NCBI GenBank assembly: GCA_025350365.1
Contig: JANXXY010000383.1
Location: forward strand, 1-13,770
Length of the DNA stretch: 13,770 nucleotides
Direction: 5' to 3'
Source of the DNA: Bacteroidales bacterium
GTDB lineage: Bacteria; Bacteroidota; Bacteroidia; Bacteroidales; JAAUTT01
The notes under the pieces are model-generated. The model was not told where the DNA came from, did no database searches, and saw only the letters and a program-made list of their open reading frames with translations. Positions 1 through 8,121 of this stretch are shown here, in pieces. Position 1 is the first letter of the stretch; every line of letters starts with the position of its first letter. The position numbers were made by a program, and so were the translations under genes.

Positions 1-414
1 TCCAATATATTGACCATAATTATCAAGGGTGGTATATCCAAGTTTAGTATATAATCGCATTGCTTCAGTTTGTTTTAATCCTGTCTCAAGAATTGCTTTT
101 GAGAAACCCCGTTCTATCGCCCATTTTTCGAGTTCGTTCAAAATCAGTTTAGCTATGCCTCGTACACGATTTTCGGGGGCAACAAACATACGCTTAATTT
201 CTATCGAAATATCGGAGAATTCCTTAAAGCACCCACCACCTACCGGTTTGTTATCGAAATACGCGATTGCCACTGTGTTTAACGATGCCACTTTATTATA
301 CTGATAGTATTGAGACTGAATAAATCCGTTTCTGACATTTAAATCTTCATCGCGCAATGCAACCAATTTCTGAAAGTCCTTATGCTCACTTTTGGTGCGA
401 ACAATTTTTAACAT
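1..414 (-). CDS. GNAT-family N-acetyltransferase, C-terminus cut by window edge
   Basis: Reading from ATG at 414 down to base 1 gives 138 codons with no stop, so the C-terminal end lies outside the window. The protein looks like a cytoplasmic GNAT acetyltransferase, which transfers an acetyl group from acetyl-CoA to an amine; the acceptor cannot be told. Visible family features are a beta strand ending in the motif IKRMFVAPENR (about residues 73-83), followed by the acetyl-CoA pyrophosphate loop RVRGIA (83-88) and helix AKLILNELEKWA, then the late strand and helix ILETGLKQTEAMRLYTKLGY (about 108-127), typical of motif B. It has no signal peptide. Two ATGs just upstream (425 and 422) are in another frame that stops at once, which supports 414 as the start. 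It lies 59 bp downstream of the secreted repeat-protein gene on the same strand and may be co-transcribed with it, though no functional link is evident. Confidence 0.88.
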   Translation of the reverse strand, partial: MLKIVRTKSEHKDFQKLVALRDEDLNVRNGFIQSQYYQYNKVASLNTVAIAYFDNKPVGGGCFKEFSDISIEIKRMFVAPENRVRGIAKLILNELEKWAIERGFSKAILETGLKQTEAMRLYTKLGYTTLDNYGQYIG

Positions 415-473
415 TTTGTCATCATTGAAAATTATGTTGAATCACTAAAATTTCGTTTTACCAAGTTCCTTAT

Positions 474-992
474 TTAGAACACAAAATAATTTTCTTCTGT
501 TTTAACTGATATAGATTGGTTTACATCAAACTTCATGTCATTCATCTGTTCGTCAATTAACAGGTTCAATTCGATATTTTCACCTACAGCTTCAGTTACT
601 AAAATGGTTTGGTTCGCATCAAATTTAATGCTTTCCATCAACTCATCGGTTAATTGGTTCAACCCGCTGTTTTCTTCATTGGCATCGGTTACTAATATGG
701 TGCGGTTTACATCGAATTTTGAATTTTCAGATAAAATATCAATTAAACCATTAAGCTCATTTTCAGCCATAATCTCTGTTGCCGTTTTAATTTCGGAAAA
801 TTTTACCGCATTATTAAGATCGAATTTAATCTTGTATTTTTCAATCAGGCTATTTGCCACTTTGTTGAATTTGGTAATTCCTCTTTCGAAAGATACGTAA
901 TAATAAGATTTCTGACCTTCGAGGCTTGTCGACATTAGCACAACTACCATTGCTACTAAAACCACTTTTTTGATAATATTTAAAGTTTTCAT
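474..992 (-). CDS. Small secreted repeat protein of unknown function
   Basis: This 172-residue protein is not one I recognise. Residues 1-26 form a signal peptide: MKTLNIIKK, then a hydrophobic run VVLVAMVVVL, then a likely signal peptidase I site near S23-G26. There is no lipobox cysteine, so it is probably periplasmic or released. From residue 56 the protein consists of degenerate repeats, each opening with KFDxN: K56, K92, K123 and K154. The spacing is 36, 31 and 31 residues. Two full copies share the pattern KFDxNxTILVTxAxxEN...LNxLxDExM; the last copy is cut short and the protein ends in NYFVF. It is rich in Asn, Glu, Asp, Ile and Leu and has no cysteine. The nucleotide repeat has an exact 93 bp period, so the copies arose by tandem duplication. 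Its gene faces away from the CoA-transferase gene across a 395 bp spacer. The repeats, signal peptide and length make a real gene likely; its role is open (adhesion, envelope or matrix protein are guesses). Confidence 0.68.
   Translation of the reverse strand: MKTLNIIKKVVLVAMVVVLMSTSLEGQKSYYYVSFERGITKFNKVANSLIEKYKIKFDLNNAVKFSEIKTATEIMAENELNGLIDILSENSKFDVNRTILVTDANEENSGLNQLTDELMESIKFDANQTILVTEAVGENIELNLLIDEQMNDMKFDVNQSISVKTEENYFVF
505..783 (-). repeat. Three degenerate 93-bp tandem units inside the secreted repeat protein gene
   Basis: Read on the plus strand, related blocks begin at 505 (ACTGATATAGATTGGTTTAC), 598 (ACTAAAATGGTTTGGTTCGC) and 691 (ACTAATATGGTGCGGTTTAC), exactly 93 bases apart, i.e. 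31 codons. A more divergent unit continues to about 810 with an insertion that lengthens its period to 108 bases. The copies differ at many bases but keep the reading frame and the amino-acid pattern KFDxNxTILVT, which suggests old duplications under protein-level constraint rather than a recent slippage event. Confidence 0.75.
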
Positions 993-1387
993 ATTTTTTA
1001 TTTTTAAGGTTGACGAAGTATAAACATCATGTATTGTGCCAAAGTATATAACAATATAAATATTAGGTATTTAATTAAATAAATACATCAAATTCCCTTA
1101 AAAAATTATGATATTTTGATACACCACATGTTCGATTTCGGTCATATAAAAAAGCTAATTTATCTATGTCATAAAACAGCTCATCCATAAAGGCCTCTTT
1201 GTATGTTTTGTATGATACTAACAATATAAACCTCTGAATTATTTGGTATTTTTTACAAGTAAGCAAAATTGTTCGATCAGTTTTTACCAGAAAAGTGTAA
1301 TTTTGGCTTTTCAAAAAAATTGCTAAAGAGAAATTTTTCATTTCAAAATTTAAATGATAAAGACAAATTATATTAAACATATTAAAA
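993..1387. other. Divergent intergenic region, AT-rich
   Basis: This 395 bp spacer lies between the start of the secreted repeat protein (minus strand) and the start of the CoA-transferase (plus strand), so it should carry both promoters. On the plus strand TAATTTTG at 1298-1305 fits the Bacteroidota -7 element. On the minus strand the best candidate is the complement of CAAAGTATA at 1040-1048, which has one extra base between TA and TTTG. A palindrome ATTTAATTAAAT lies at 1069-1080. A 101-codon open frame on the minus strand (1380-1075) has the Phe/Ile/Lys/Tyr-rich composition expected of random AT-rich DNA and no recognisable feature, so I do not call it a gene. Confidence 0.6.
1298..1305 (+). 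promoter_or_regulatory. Candidate -7 element for the CoA-transferase gene
   Basis: TAATTTTG matches the Bacteroidota -7 consensus TAnnTTTG. It would place the transcription start near 1312 and give a 5' untranslated leader of about 75 bases before the ATG at 1388. A good -33 TTG at the usual distance is not evident; the nearest TTG (1269-1271) is too far upstream and only a T-run lies at 1280-1285. In AT-rich DNA this eight-base match can occur by chance. Confidence 0.33.
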
Positions 1388-2884
1388 ATGGCATTACGTT
1401 ATATTACCGCTGAGGAAGCGGCTTCTTTTGTAAATCATGGTGACAATATTGGATTTAGTGGTTTTACCCCGGCAGGTTCACCAAAAGCTGTTCCTACAGC
1501 AATAGCCGAAAGGGCAAAGGCCGAACATGAAAAAGGCAATTCTTTTAAAATTGGCATGTTTACAGGTGCTTCAACAGGCGATTCGTTGGATGGAGCATTA
1601 GCTCGTGCCAATGCCATTGCGTTCCGGACTCCTTATCAATCGAATAGAGATTTAAAGGCATTGTTAAATTCGGGCGATATCAACTATTTCGACATGCATC
1701 TATCACAACTAGCACAGGAGTTACGGTATGGTTTTCTGGGTAAAGTGAATATTGCAATTATCGAAGCCTGCGATGTAAACGAGCGTGGCGAAATTGTTCC
1801 TACTACTGGCGTAGGCATTTCACCCACTATTGCTCGCCTTGCCGATAAAATTATTGTGGAATTAAACCATAAACATACAAAAGCACTCAGAGGTGTTCAC
1901 GATCTTTACGAACCGAAAGATCCACCTTACCGGAGGGAAATTCCTATTTTCAATGTGGATGACCGCTGCGGCACAGAATTTATAAAAGTGGATCCTTCAA
2001 AGATTATAGGTGTGGTTGAAACAAACCGTCCGGACGAGGTAGGAGGATTTGCGGCAGTTGATTCCATTACTGCTAAAATTGGCGAAAACGTTGCCAACTT
2101 TTTGGCCAGCCAGATAAGAAGTGGTGAGATTCCTAAAGAATTTCTTCCTATACAATCGGGTGTTGGAAACATTGCCAATGCTGTATTGGCTTCGTTAGGC
2201 ACAAATCCTGATATTCCTCCTTTTAAAATGTATACCGAAGTAATTCAGGATTCAGTAATTGACCTTATGAAGAACGGAAACGTTACCTTTGCAAGTGGTT
2301 GTTCTCTTACCATAAGTCCGTCGGTACTTGAGGAAGTCTACAATAATTTCGATTTTTTCCGGAACAAATTTATCCTGCGTCCACAGGAAATATCCAATAA
2401 TCCTGAAGTAATCCGCCGTTTAGGATTGATAACCATTAATACTGCTCTGGAAGCTGATGTTTTTGGAAATGTAAACAGTACTCACGTGCTGGGAAAACAA
2501 ATGATGAATGGTTTAGGTGGCTCGGGCGATTTCACACGAAACAGTTTTTTCTCTATATTTACATGTCCCTCGGTAGCTAAAGGTGGAAAAATCAGCGCTA
2601 TTGTTCCTATGGTAAGCCACGTCGACCATAGCGAACACTCCGTAAAAGTAATCATTACCGAACAGGGTATTGCCGACCTACGCGGTAAATCGCCTGTTCA
2701 GCGTGCACAAACCATCATCGAAAATTGTGTGCATCCGAGTTATAAAGAAATGTTGTGGGATTATATCAAACTCGCAGATAAAGTGCATACTCCGCAAACT
2801 CTCTCGGCTTGTTTCGGAATGCATGTTCAGTTTGCCAAGACGGGCGACATGCGCGAGACCCAATGGGCAGATTATATTGGTTAA
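1388..2884 (+). CDS. Acetyl-CoA hydrolase/transferase family protein, probable succinyl-CoA:acetate (or propionate) CoA-transferase
   Basis: This 498-residue cytoplasmic enzyme has the usual length of class I CoA-transferases of the succinyl-CoA:acetate and YgfH type. The expected reaction is transfer of CoA between succinyl-CoA and acetate or propionate, a step in acetate/succinate/propionate fermentation common in the Bacteroidota. Visible features are the N-terminal GFSGFTPAGSPKAVP (about 22-36), the conserved DVNERGEIVPTTGVG block (about 128-142), the glutamate E284 in YTEVIQDS, at the position expected for the residue that forms the glutamyl-CoA thioester, and the glycine-rich GLGGSGDF (375-382) of the oxyanion/CoA pocket. 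HVDHSEHSVKVIITEQGIAD (starting near 411) is also typical. The ATG at 1388 follows the AT-rich leader directly and the protein begins MALRYITAEEAA as related enzymes do. It stands alone, with its own terminator right after the stop. Acetate versus propionate preference cannot be read from the sequence. Confidence 0.92.
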   Translation: MALRYITAEEAASFVNHGDNIGFSGFTPAGSPKAVPTAIAERAKAEHEKGNSFKIGMFTGASTGDSLDGALARANAIAFRTPYQSNRDLKALLNSGDINYFDMHLSQLAQELRYGFLGKVNIAIIEACDVNERGEIVPTTGVGISPTIARLADKIIVELNHKHTKALRGVHDLYEPKDPPYRREIPIFNVDDRCGTEFIKVDPSKIIGVVETNRPDEVGGFAAVDSITAKIGENVANFLASQIRSGEIPKEFLPIQSGVGNIANAVLASLGTNPDIPPFKMYTEVIQDSVIDLMKNGNVTFASGCSLTISPSVLEEVYNNFDFFRNKFILRPQEISNNPEVIRRLGLITINTALEADVFGNVNSTHVLGKQMMNGLGGSGDFTRNSFFSIFTCPSVAKGGKISAIVPMVSHVDHSEHSVKVIITEQGIADLRGKSPVQRAQTIIENCVHPSYKEMLWDYIKLADKVHTPQTLSACFGMHVQFAKTGDMRETQWADYIG

Positions 2885-2903
2885 TATCAACCCATTGATT
2901 TAT

Positions 2904-2939
2904 AAAAAAGCCATCCAGATTTTTTTGGATGGCTTTTTT
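2904..2939 (+). terminator. Intrinsic terminator after the CoA-transferase gene
   Basis: A perfect 14-bp stem pairs AAAAAAGCCATCCA (2904-2917) with TGGATGGCTTTTTT (2926-2939) around an eight-base loop. The right arm ends in a run of six T, preceded on the other side by six A, so it could also work on the opposite strand. It begins 19 bases after the stop at 2884 and isolates the CoA-transferase unit from the sugar locus downstream. Confidence 0.92.
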
Positions 2940-3005
2940 GTGTTTTATAACAAACTAAATTTACTTTACCCGAAATTGGAAATAGTAACCTAATTAAAGT
3001 GTTGG

Positions 3006-3013
3006 TATATTTG
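3006..3013 (+). promoter_or_regulatory. Candidate -7 element for the SusR-like regulator
   Basis: TATATTTG, followed by C, is a perfect match to the Bacteroidota -7 consensus TAnnTTTG. It lies 84 bases before the ATG at 3097 and downstream of the terminator at 2904-2939, where the promoter of the regulator has to be. A TTG at 2976-2978 lies 27 bases upstream, longer than the usual gap, so the -33 part is weak. Confidence 0.45.
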
Positions 3014-3096
3014 CTAAATTTTTGTTCTTTTTCAATTCTGAAAATGAGAAAAAAAAGGTTTTTACCTAATTTTATTTGCAGTATTAAAAGCATACT

Positions 3097-4707
3097 ATGA
3101 AAATTAGAATATTGATTTTATTTGGATGGATCATCTTAATTTCCAATCATATTAGCGGGAATAAAGTGACGGATAGTCTTTTTTGGGTTTTAGATAAAGC
3201 TATCGAAAACAGGGGAAATTATTTACATACGAAAACCCAGCGTATCGAAATGCTTTCCAATATACTGCATAAATCAGCAAACCTTTCATATACAGTTCAG
3301 GATGGTATTTACAATGATTTGTATAACGAATATAGTTCATTCAATTATGATTCGGCATTCTCCTATTCATTACATTTATTAAAAAATGCATATGCGTCTA
3401 AAAACGTTTTGCTTATTAACAAAGCCCGGATAAAAGTGGGGTTCTCTCTGCTCTCTGCCGGCTTATTTAAAGAAACCATTGATACGCTTTACAACATTTC
3501 ATTAAAGAACCTTCCGGATACCTTAAAGCTAGATTATTATTATTTGTTGGCAAGAACCTATTTTGATATGTCAGATTTTACGGGTGATTCCTATTATGCT
3601 CCTCTATATAATACGATCGGTAAACACATGCTGGACTCGGCTTTGATGCTTTGCAATGATGGTTCTAAAAAGTATTTGAAATACAGTGGCTTGAAATATT
3701 TACGGAGCAGAGAAATAAAAAAAGCAAGGCTAACTTATGAAAGGTTGCTTAAGTTCCCTGACATGGATTTGCACGAATACGCGATTGAAGCATCCAGCCT
3801 GAGTTTTATTTACAAATTTGACAATGAACCTGATTTAGCAATTCAAATTCTTATAAAAGCTGCCATTGCCGATTTTATGGCGTCTACAAAAGAAACGGTA
3901 GCCGTTCGGCAGCTCGCTGAAATTGTATATAACAACGGCGATATAGAACGGGCATACAAATATGTAAAAGTGGCACTTGAAGATGCCCATTTTTATGGTG
4001 CGCGTCACCGGAAAATTCAGATTTCAGATATTCTTCCGAGTATTGAAGACCGGCAGCTGGAAATAGTTCAGCATCAGCGAAAAACATTTTTAATTTATTC
4101 ATTATCAATTACATGCCTCTCCCTCTTGACCATTGTATTTGGAATCATCATTTTCAGACAAGTGTCAAACCTTCGAAAAGCCAAAAAATATCTATCATTT
4201 GCAAACAAACGTTTGGAGGAATCAAACAAGCGTCTGGAAGAGGCTAACCTGATCAAAGAAGAGTACATAGGTCATTTTTTTAACACGATCTCGGAATATA
4301 TTGACCGGTTTGAAAAACTAAAACTCTATGTTGGTCGCAAAATAACCACCCGCCAGATGGACGATATCAAGGATATCATCTCGGCTATTGACATTAGAAA
4401 GGAACGGGAGGAATTTTATCATAATTTTGATTCCATCTTCCTGAAAATTTTTCCGCAGTTTATGTATGAGTTTAATACTTTCCTGAAGGACGAACATATC
4501 TATCCTGATTCAGGACAATTACTTACGCCTGAAGTAAGGATTTATGCGCTTATACGGCTGGGATTTGCTGATAATGAGAAAATCGCCAAATTTTTAGGGT
4601 ATTCTTTAAATACCATCTACTCCTATAAAACCAAAATTAAGAACAGGCTCAAGATTCCTGTTGAGGAATTTGACAGAAAACTCATGAAAATCAGAACTGG
4701 AAATTAG
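3097..4707 (+). CDS. SusR-like membrane-anchored transcriptional regulator (DUF6377 type)
   Basis: This 536-residue protein has the layout and length of SusR, the maltose-responsive activator of the Bacteroides starch utilization system. Residues 1-21 form a signal peptide or first membrane anchor. Residues about 22-328 form a helical, TPR-like periplasmic sensor region with repeated helix pairs. One strong membrane span follows at 331-353 (FLIYSLSITC to FGIIIF). A charged coiled coil with the near-duplicate FANKRLEESNKRLEEANLIK lies at about 368-387. At the C-terminus, inside the cell, is a LuxR-like helix-turn-helix at about 477-519, with LTPEVRIYALIRLG, then DNEKIAKFLG and SLNTIYSYKTKIKNRL as the recognition part. 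It sits directly upstream of the susC-like gene in the same direction. By analogy with SusR it should bind a maltodextrin outside and activate the PUL. The family assignment rests on architecture and motif memory, not on an alignment. Confidence 0.85.
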   Translation: MKIRILILFGWIILISNHISGNKVTDSLFWVLDKAIENRGNYLHTKTQRIEMLSNILHKSANLSYTVQDGIYNDLYNEYSSFNYDSAFSYSLHLLKNAYASKNVLLINKARIKVGFSLLSAGLFKETIDTLYNISLKNLPDTLKLDYYYLLARTYFDMSDFTGDSYYAPLYNTIGKHMLDSALMLCNDGSKKYLKYSGLKYLRSREIKKARLTYERLLKFPDMDLHEYAIEASSLSFIYKFDNEPDLAIQILIKAAIADFMASTKETVAVRQLAEIVYNNGDIERAYKYVKVALEDAHFYGARHRKIQISDILPSIEDRQLEIVQHQRKTFLIYSLSITCLSLLTIVFGIIIFRQVSNLRKAKKYLSFANKRLEESNKRLEEANLIKEEYIGHFFNTISEYIDRFEKLKLYVGRKITTRQMDDIKDIISAIDIRKEREEFYHNFDSIFLKIFPQFMYEFNTFLKDEHIYPDSGQLLTPEVRIYALIRLGFADNEKIAKFLGYSLNTIYSYKTKIKNRLKIPVEEFDRKLMKIRTGN

Positions 4708-5053
4708 GGTATTCTAAGATAAATGAACCATATTTCTTAATCATATTTTATTTACAAGTATTTTATTATCAACGTTAAGTAAATTTATAAGACTGTATTG
4801 TGGCTATAAAGATTGTACTAAGGCTGCTGTAAAATTATTTTCGTCATAAATTATTAAAAGGTAAACAGAATTCCTAACAATACTGATGTACCACAAATAA
4901 TTTATATATAATGATGAAAACATTTTAACACTAACCTTAACTAAACAGCTTATGAGATAAAGCAAACCAGCACTACTAGCAACAAGAAATTGAGAAATGT
5001 GAGAACAGCATTCCTCCACCCATAGTTTTTAAAACTTAATTAATTATAAATTT
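4708..5053. other. Regulatory gap between the regulator and the susC-like gene
   Basis: This 346 bp AT-rich gap holds no credible gene; a 71-codon minus-strand frame inside it is low-complexity and has no features. It should contain the promoter and activator site of the PUL operon. No perfect TAnnTTTG is present on the plus strand. The closest near-match is TAGTTTTT at 5023-5030, 24 bases before the ATG, but without a correctly spaced TTG; a promoter that deviates from consensus would fit an activator-dependent operon. A small palindrome AGTTTT-T-AAAACT lies at about 5024-5036. No obvious terminator follows the regulator, so some read-through into susC is possible. Confidence 0.5.
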
Positions 5054-8000
5054 ATGAAAGAACCTTTTATATCTTTTAAGGTGAATGATTTTTTTCACTT
5101 AAAGAAATCATTCCCAATTATAAAACTAACAACACTTTTGCTTTTCATTATTTGCTTGCAAAGTGAAGCCATCAGCAGTTCCAGGGCACAATTACAGCAA
5201 CAAAAAATAACAGGAACAGTCTCCGATGCTACTACCAACGAACCATTGGTGGGGGCTAGTATTATTATCGAAGGAACCACAACCGGAACCATAACGGATG
5301 CAAATGGAAAATATTCTTTGGAGGTTTCAGGTCAAAACGCTTTTTTGATTATCTCCTATCTTGGGTATTTATCTGAAAAAACGTCAGTTACTGGTAAAAC
5401 TATTGTTGACATGAGTCTTATACCGGATGTTAAAAAACTTGACGAAGTAGTGGTTGTCGGTTATGGCACCATGCTAAAGAAAGATTTAACCGGTGCCGCA
5501 GCAAAAATTTCAGGCAAGGACTTAAATCAGGGACCTATCTCTAATCCACTTCAGCAAATAGCAGGAAAAGCGGCCGGTGTTAATGTTACCCAGGTAGGCA
5601 GTGAACCGGGTTCAGGATTAAGTGTGAGAATTCGAGGTATTACCTCATTAATCGGAGGAAACGACCCTTTGGTTGTGGTAGATGGTATACAGGGAAACAT
5701 GGATTTATTAAATCAGCTATCCCCAAGTGAAATTGAATCATTCGATATATTAAAAGATGCTTCTGCCACTGCCATCTATGGCTCCAGAGGTGCACCCGGT
5801 GTTATTTTGATCACAACAAAAAAGAGCAAGGCAGGTAAATTTACGGTTGAATATAATGGTACATCTTCTATTGATGCCATTGCAAACAAACTAAAAATGA
5901 TGTCTGCCGATGAATGGCGGACTCAACGTGCAGCCTGGAATGTGCCAGTTTCAACAGATCATGGCTCCAATACCGATTGGTACAATTTGTTAACCAAAAC
6001 AGGCTCAACACAAAATCACACCTTGGCATTTGGCGGCGGAAGCGACAATTTCAATTATCGCATTTCAGGTGGAGCCATTTTACAGGATGGTGTTGTTCTT
6101 AACTCAAACAATAATAAATATTTGGGGCGCATCACTGCTACTCAAAAAGCGTTTGACAACAAATTAACGCTTACCATGAACCTCAACAGCGAAGTTGAAA
6201 ATGCCAGAAATAGTCCTGGCGGTGTTGGCCGGGCCGGGTATTTTTCAAATACCATCTCGAATGCCTATGAGGCAAGACCTACAGATCCCGCATTGAACCC
6301 TGACAGATCATTTTTCTTTGATAATTCTGTTTTTCAGTATATTAATCCATATGCTGTCGCAAAAACTGTAACAAATGAGGTTCAGACCAACAACTTATTT
6401 GGCAGTTTCAGAGCCGACTACGAATTAACGAAAGGGTTAACGGCAGGCTGGTTTGGAAGTATGCGCAAAGTGGACAGATATACAGGATATTATGCTCCTT
6501 ATATTTCAACCCTCGACGCTGCAAGAACGGCGAATGGATTGGCTAACATCGCTACCAATTTGCAAACTGAAAGGCTGCAGGATATTAGCCTTAACTACAA
6601 GAAGTCCATTGGCAGTCATAATTTCGATGGCATTGTGGTATATGAATGGCAAAATCAATTGTATCAGGGTAATTTTGTACAGGAACGGAATTTTCCTGCA
6701 GACATAACAACGTATAATGCACTTCAATTTGGTTCCAGTGCTCCTGCCTTTATCAATGGTGGCGACAGATCGTCGTATAAAAACGACAGAACCCTGGTCT
6801 CCTATCTGGGTCGCATAAACTATGGTTTTATGGATCGTTACCTTTTAACTGTAAGTCTTCGACGTGACGGCTCATCTGTTTTTGGATCCAATAACAAATG
6901 GGGTAACTTCCCATCAGTGGCAATTGCCTGGAAGATCAATGAAGAATCGTTTATGTCTAATGTAAAAGTGATCAGTACACTTAAATTACGTGGGGGTTAT
7001 GGTGTTACCGGTAATCAGCAAGGATTGGGTCCACAAAATTCACTTCAACTGGTTGGAAGTTCAGGACAAGTTTATTTCAATGGCGGTCAGATTACCAATT
7101 ATGGAGTTACCCAAAATGCCAATCCCGATTTAAAATGGGAAACTCGCTACCAGTCAAATATTGGTATTGATTTCGGGCTTTTCGACAATAGGCTTACAGG
7201 TACTGTAGATGCTTATGATGCAACTACCAAAAACCTTCTGTTCAACTATAATGTACCTACCCCTCCATATCCTTATACAACCATGGTTGCCAACGTTGGA
7301 AGTATTTCAAACAAGGGCATAGAGGTAACACTCAACTACCAGGTTATTAAGACAAAAGATATGACCCTTAATCTTGGTGGAAATGTTTCTTTCCTTCAGA
7401 ACAAAGTACTGGAACTTAGCGGTAATTTAAATGGGATTTCTTTGAACAGCGATACTGTTTCATGGGGTAATTTTACCAATAACCTAGGCGCTCCAATCTA
7501 CTTAATTAAAGGACAGCCCGTTGGTACTTTTAATATTATTCGCCACGATGGCATAGATGCAGCTGGGGCTGAAACAGTTGTGGATAGAAACGGCGACGGT
7601 AAAATTGATACCGGAGATAAAAGTCCCGATCGTTTTAATGAAGGATCGGCTTTACCAAAATACACCTTCTCATTTACTCCAAACTTTACCTATAAAAATT
7701 TCGATATATCAATGGTTTGGAGAGGTTCGGGAGGTAACAAGATTTACAATTTCATCAATCAGCACTATAGCTTTTTTGAAACTCTTGGAAAATCTAACCT
7801 GCTGGAAAGTGCCACCGCAAAAGGATTGTTTACGTCAAAATACGGATCTGATTTATGGTTGGAAGATGGATCGTTCATTCGTTTTGAAAACCTTACCATG
7901 GGATATCGTTTTGAAACAAAAAATTTAAAATATATCAGTGGTTTACGGATTTCCTTTACGGCTAACAACCTTGCGTTGATAACAAAATATACTGGTTTAG

Positions 8001-8104
8001 ATCCGGAAATCAACGTTAATGGGGCAAATGGATTTGGTACCGATGGAGGAATGTATCCTCGTACGAGAACCTTTGCAATTGGATTAAACGTCATATTTAA
8101 ATAA
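5054..8104 (+). CDS. susC: SusC/RagA-family TonB-dependent outer membrane transporter
   Basis: This 1016-residue protein has the typical SusC length and domain order. A long signal peptide covers about residues 1-45, with hydrophobic core LTTLLLFIICL, ending near SSRA/Q. A carboxypeptidase-D-regulatory-like beta-sandwich domain follows at about 52-126, starting ITGTVSDATTNEPLVGASI. The TonB-box-like segment DEVVVVGYG is at 130-138. The plug domain spans about 143-256 and contains GKAAGVNV, VRIRGI and the family signature GSRGAPGVILITT (243-255). The remainder is the 22-strand barrel, ending in an aromatic beta strand (FAIGLNVIFK). It imports bound oligosaccharides across the outer membrane using TonB/ExbBD energy. 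The susD-like gene begins 17 bases after its stop, as in nearly all SusC/D pairs. Starch or maltodextrin as substrate is inferred from the neighbours (SusR-, SusE- and GH13-type proteins), not from this protein itself. Confidence 0.95.
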   Translation: MKEPFISFKVNDFFHLKKSFPIIKLTTLLLFIICLQSEAISSSRAQLQQQKITGTVSDATTNEPLVGASIIIEGTTTGTITDANGKYSLEVSGQNAFLIISYLGYLSEKTSVTGKTIVDMSLIPDVKKLDEVVVVGYGTMLKKDLTGAAAKISGKDLNQGPISNPLQQIAGKAAGVNVTQVGSEPGSGLSVRIRGITSLIGGNDPLVVVDGIQGNMDLLNQLSPSEIESFDILKDASATAIYGSRGAPGVILITTKKSKAGKFTVEYNGTSSIDAIANKLKMMSADEWRTQRAAWNVPVSTDHGSNTDWYNLLTKTGSTQNHTLAFGGGSDNFNYRISGGAILQDGVVLNSNNNKYLGRITATQKAFDNKLTLTMNLNSEVENARNSPGGVGRAGYFSNTISNAYEARPTDPALNPDRSFFFDNSVFQYINPYAVAKTVTNEVQTNNLFGSFRADYELTKGLTAGWFGSMRKVDRYTGYYAPYISTLDAARTANGLANIATNLQTERLQDISLNYKKSIGSHNFDGIVVYEWQNQLYQGNFVQERNFPADITTYNALQFGSSAPAFINGGDRSSYKNDRTLVSYLGRINYGFMDRYLLTVSLRRDGSSVFGSNNKWGNFPSVAIAWKINEESFMSNVKVISTLKLRGGYGVTGNQQGLGPQNSLQLVGSSGQVYFNGGQITNYGVTQNANPDLKWETRYQSNIGIDFGLFDNRLTGTVDAYDATTKNLLFNYNVPTPPYPYTTMVANVGSISNKGIEVTLNYQVIKTKDMTLNLGGNVSFLQNKVLELSGNLNGISLNSDTVSWGNFTNNLGAPIYLIKGQPVGTFNIIRHDGIDAAGAETVVDRNGDGKIDTGDKSPDRFNEGSALPKYTFSFTPNFTYKNFDISMVWRGSGGNKIYNFINQHYSFFETLGKSNLLESATAKGLFTSKYGSDLWLEDGSFIRFENLTMGYRFETKNLKYISGLRISFTANNLALITKYTGLDPEINVNGANGFGTDGGMYPRTRTFAIGLNVIFK

Positions 8105-8121
8105 TTTAAACTTATTAGCTA

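Noticed and set aside
535..900. 121-codon plus-strand frame opposite the secreted repeat protein
   Set aside because: It is the antisense shadow of the repeat gene; the minus-strand frame has a signal peptide and a sensible repeat pattern, while this one has only Ser/Phe/Asn-rich filler.
1075..1380. 101-codon minus-strand open frame in the divergent spacer
   Set aside because: It is dominated by Phe, Ile, Lys, Leu and Tyr as expected from AT-rich non-coding DNA, has no domain or signal feature, and would occupy the promoter region of the CoA-transferase gene.
1388..2884. The CoA-transferase as part of the sugar locus
   Set aside because: It is closed off by a strong terminator at 2904-2939 and the regulator has its own candidate promoter; its housekeeping fermentation role explains it without a link.
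4804..5019. 71-codon minus-strand frame in the gap before susC
   Set aside because: It shows no recognisable feature, lies in the expected operator region, and has the composition of random AT-rich sequence.
7765..8094. Minus-strand frames inside susC, susD and the amylase gene
   Set aside because: All overlap well-supported plus-strand coding regions and lack domains or signals, so they are frame shadows.
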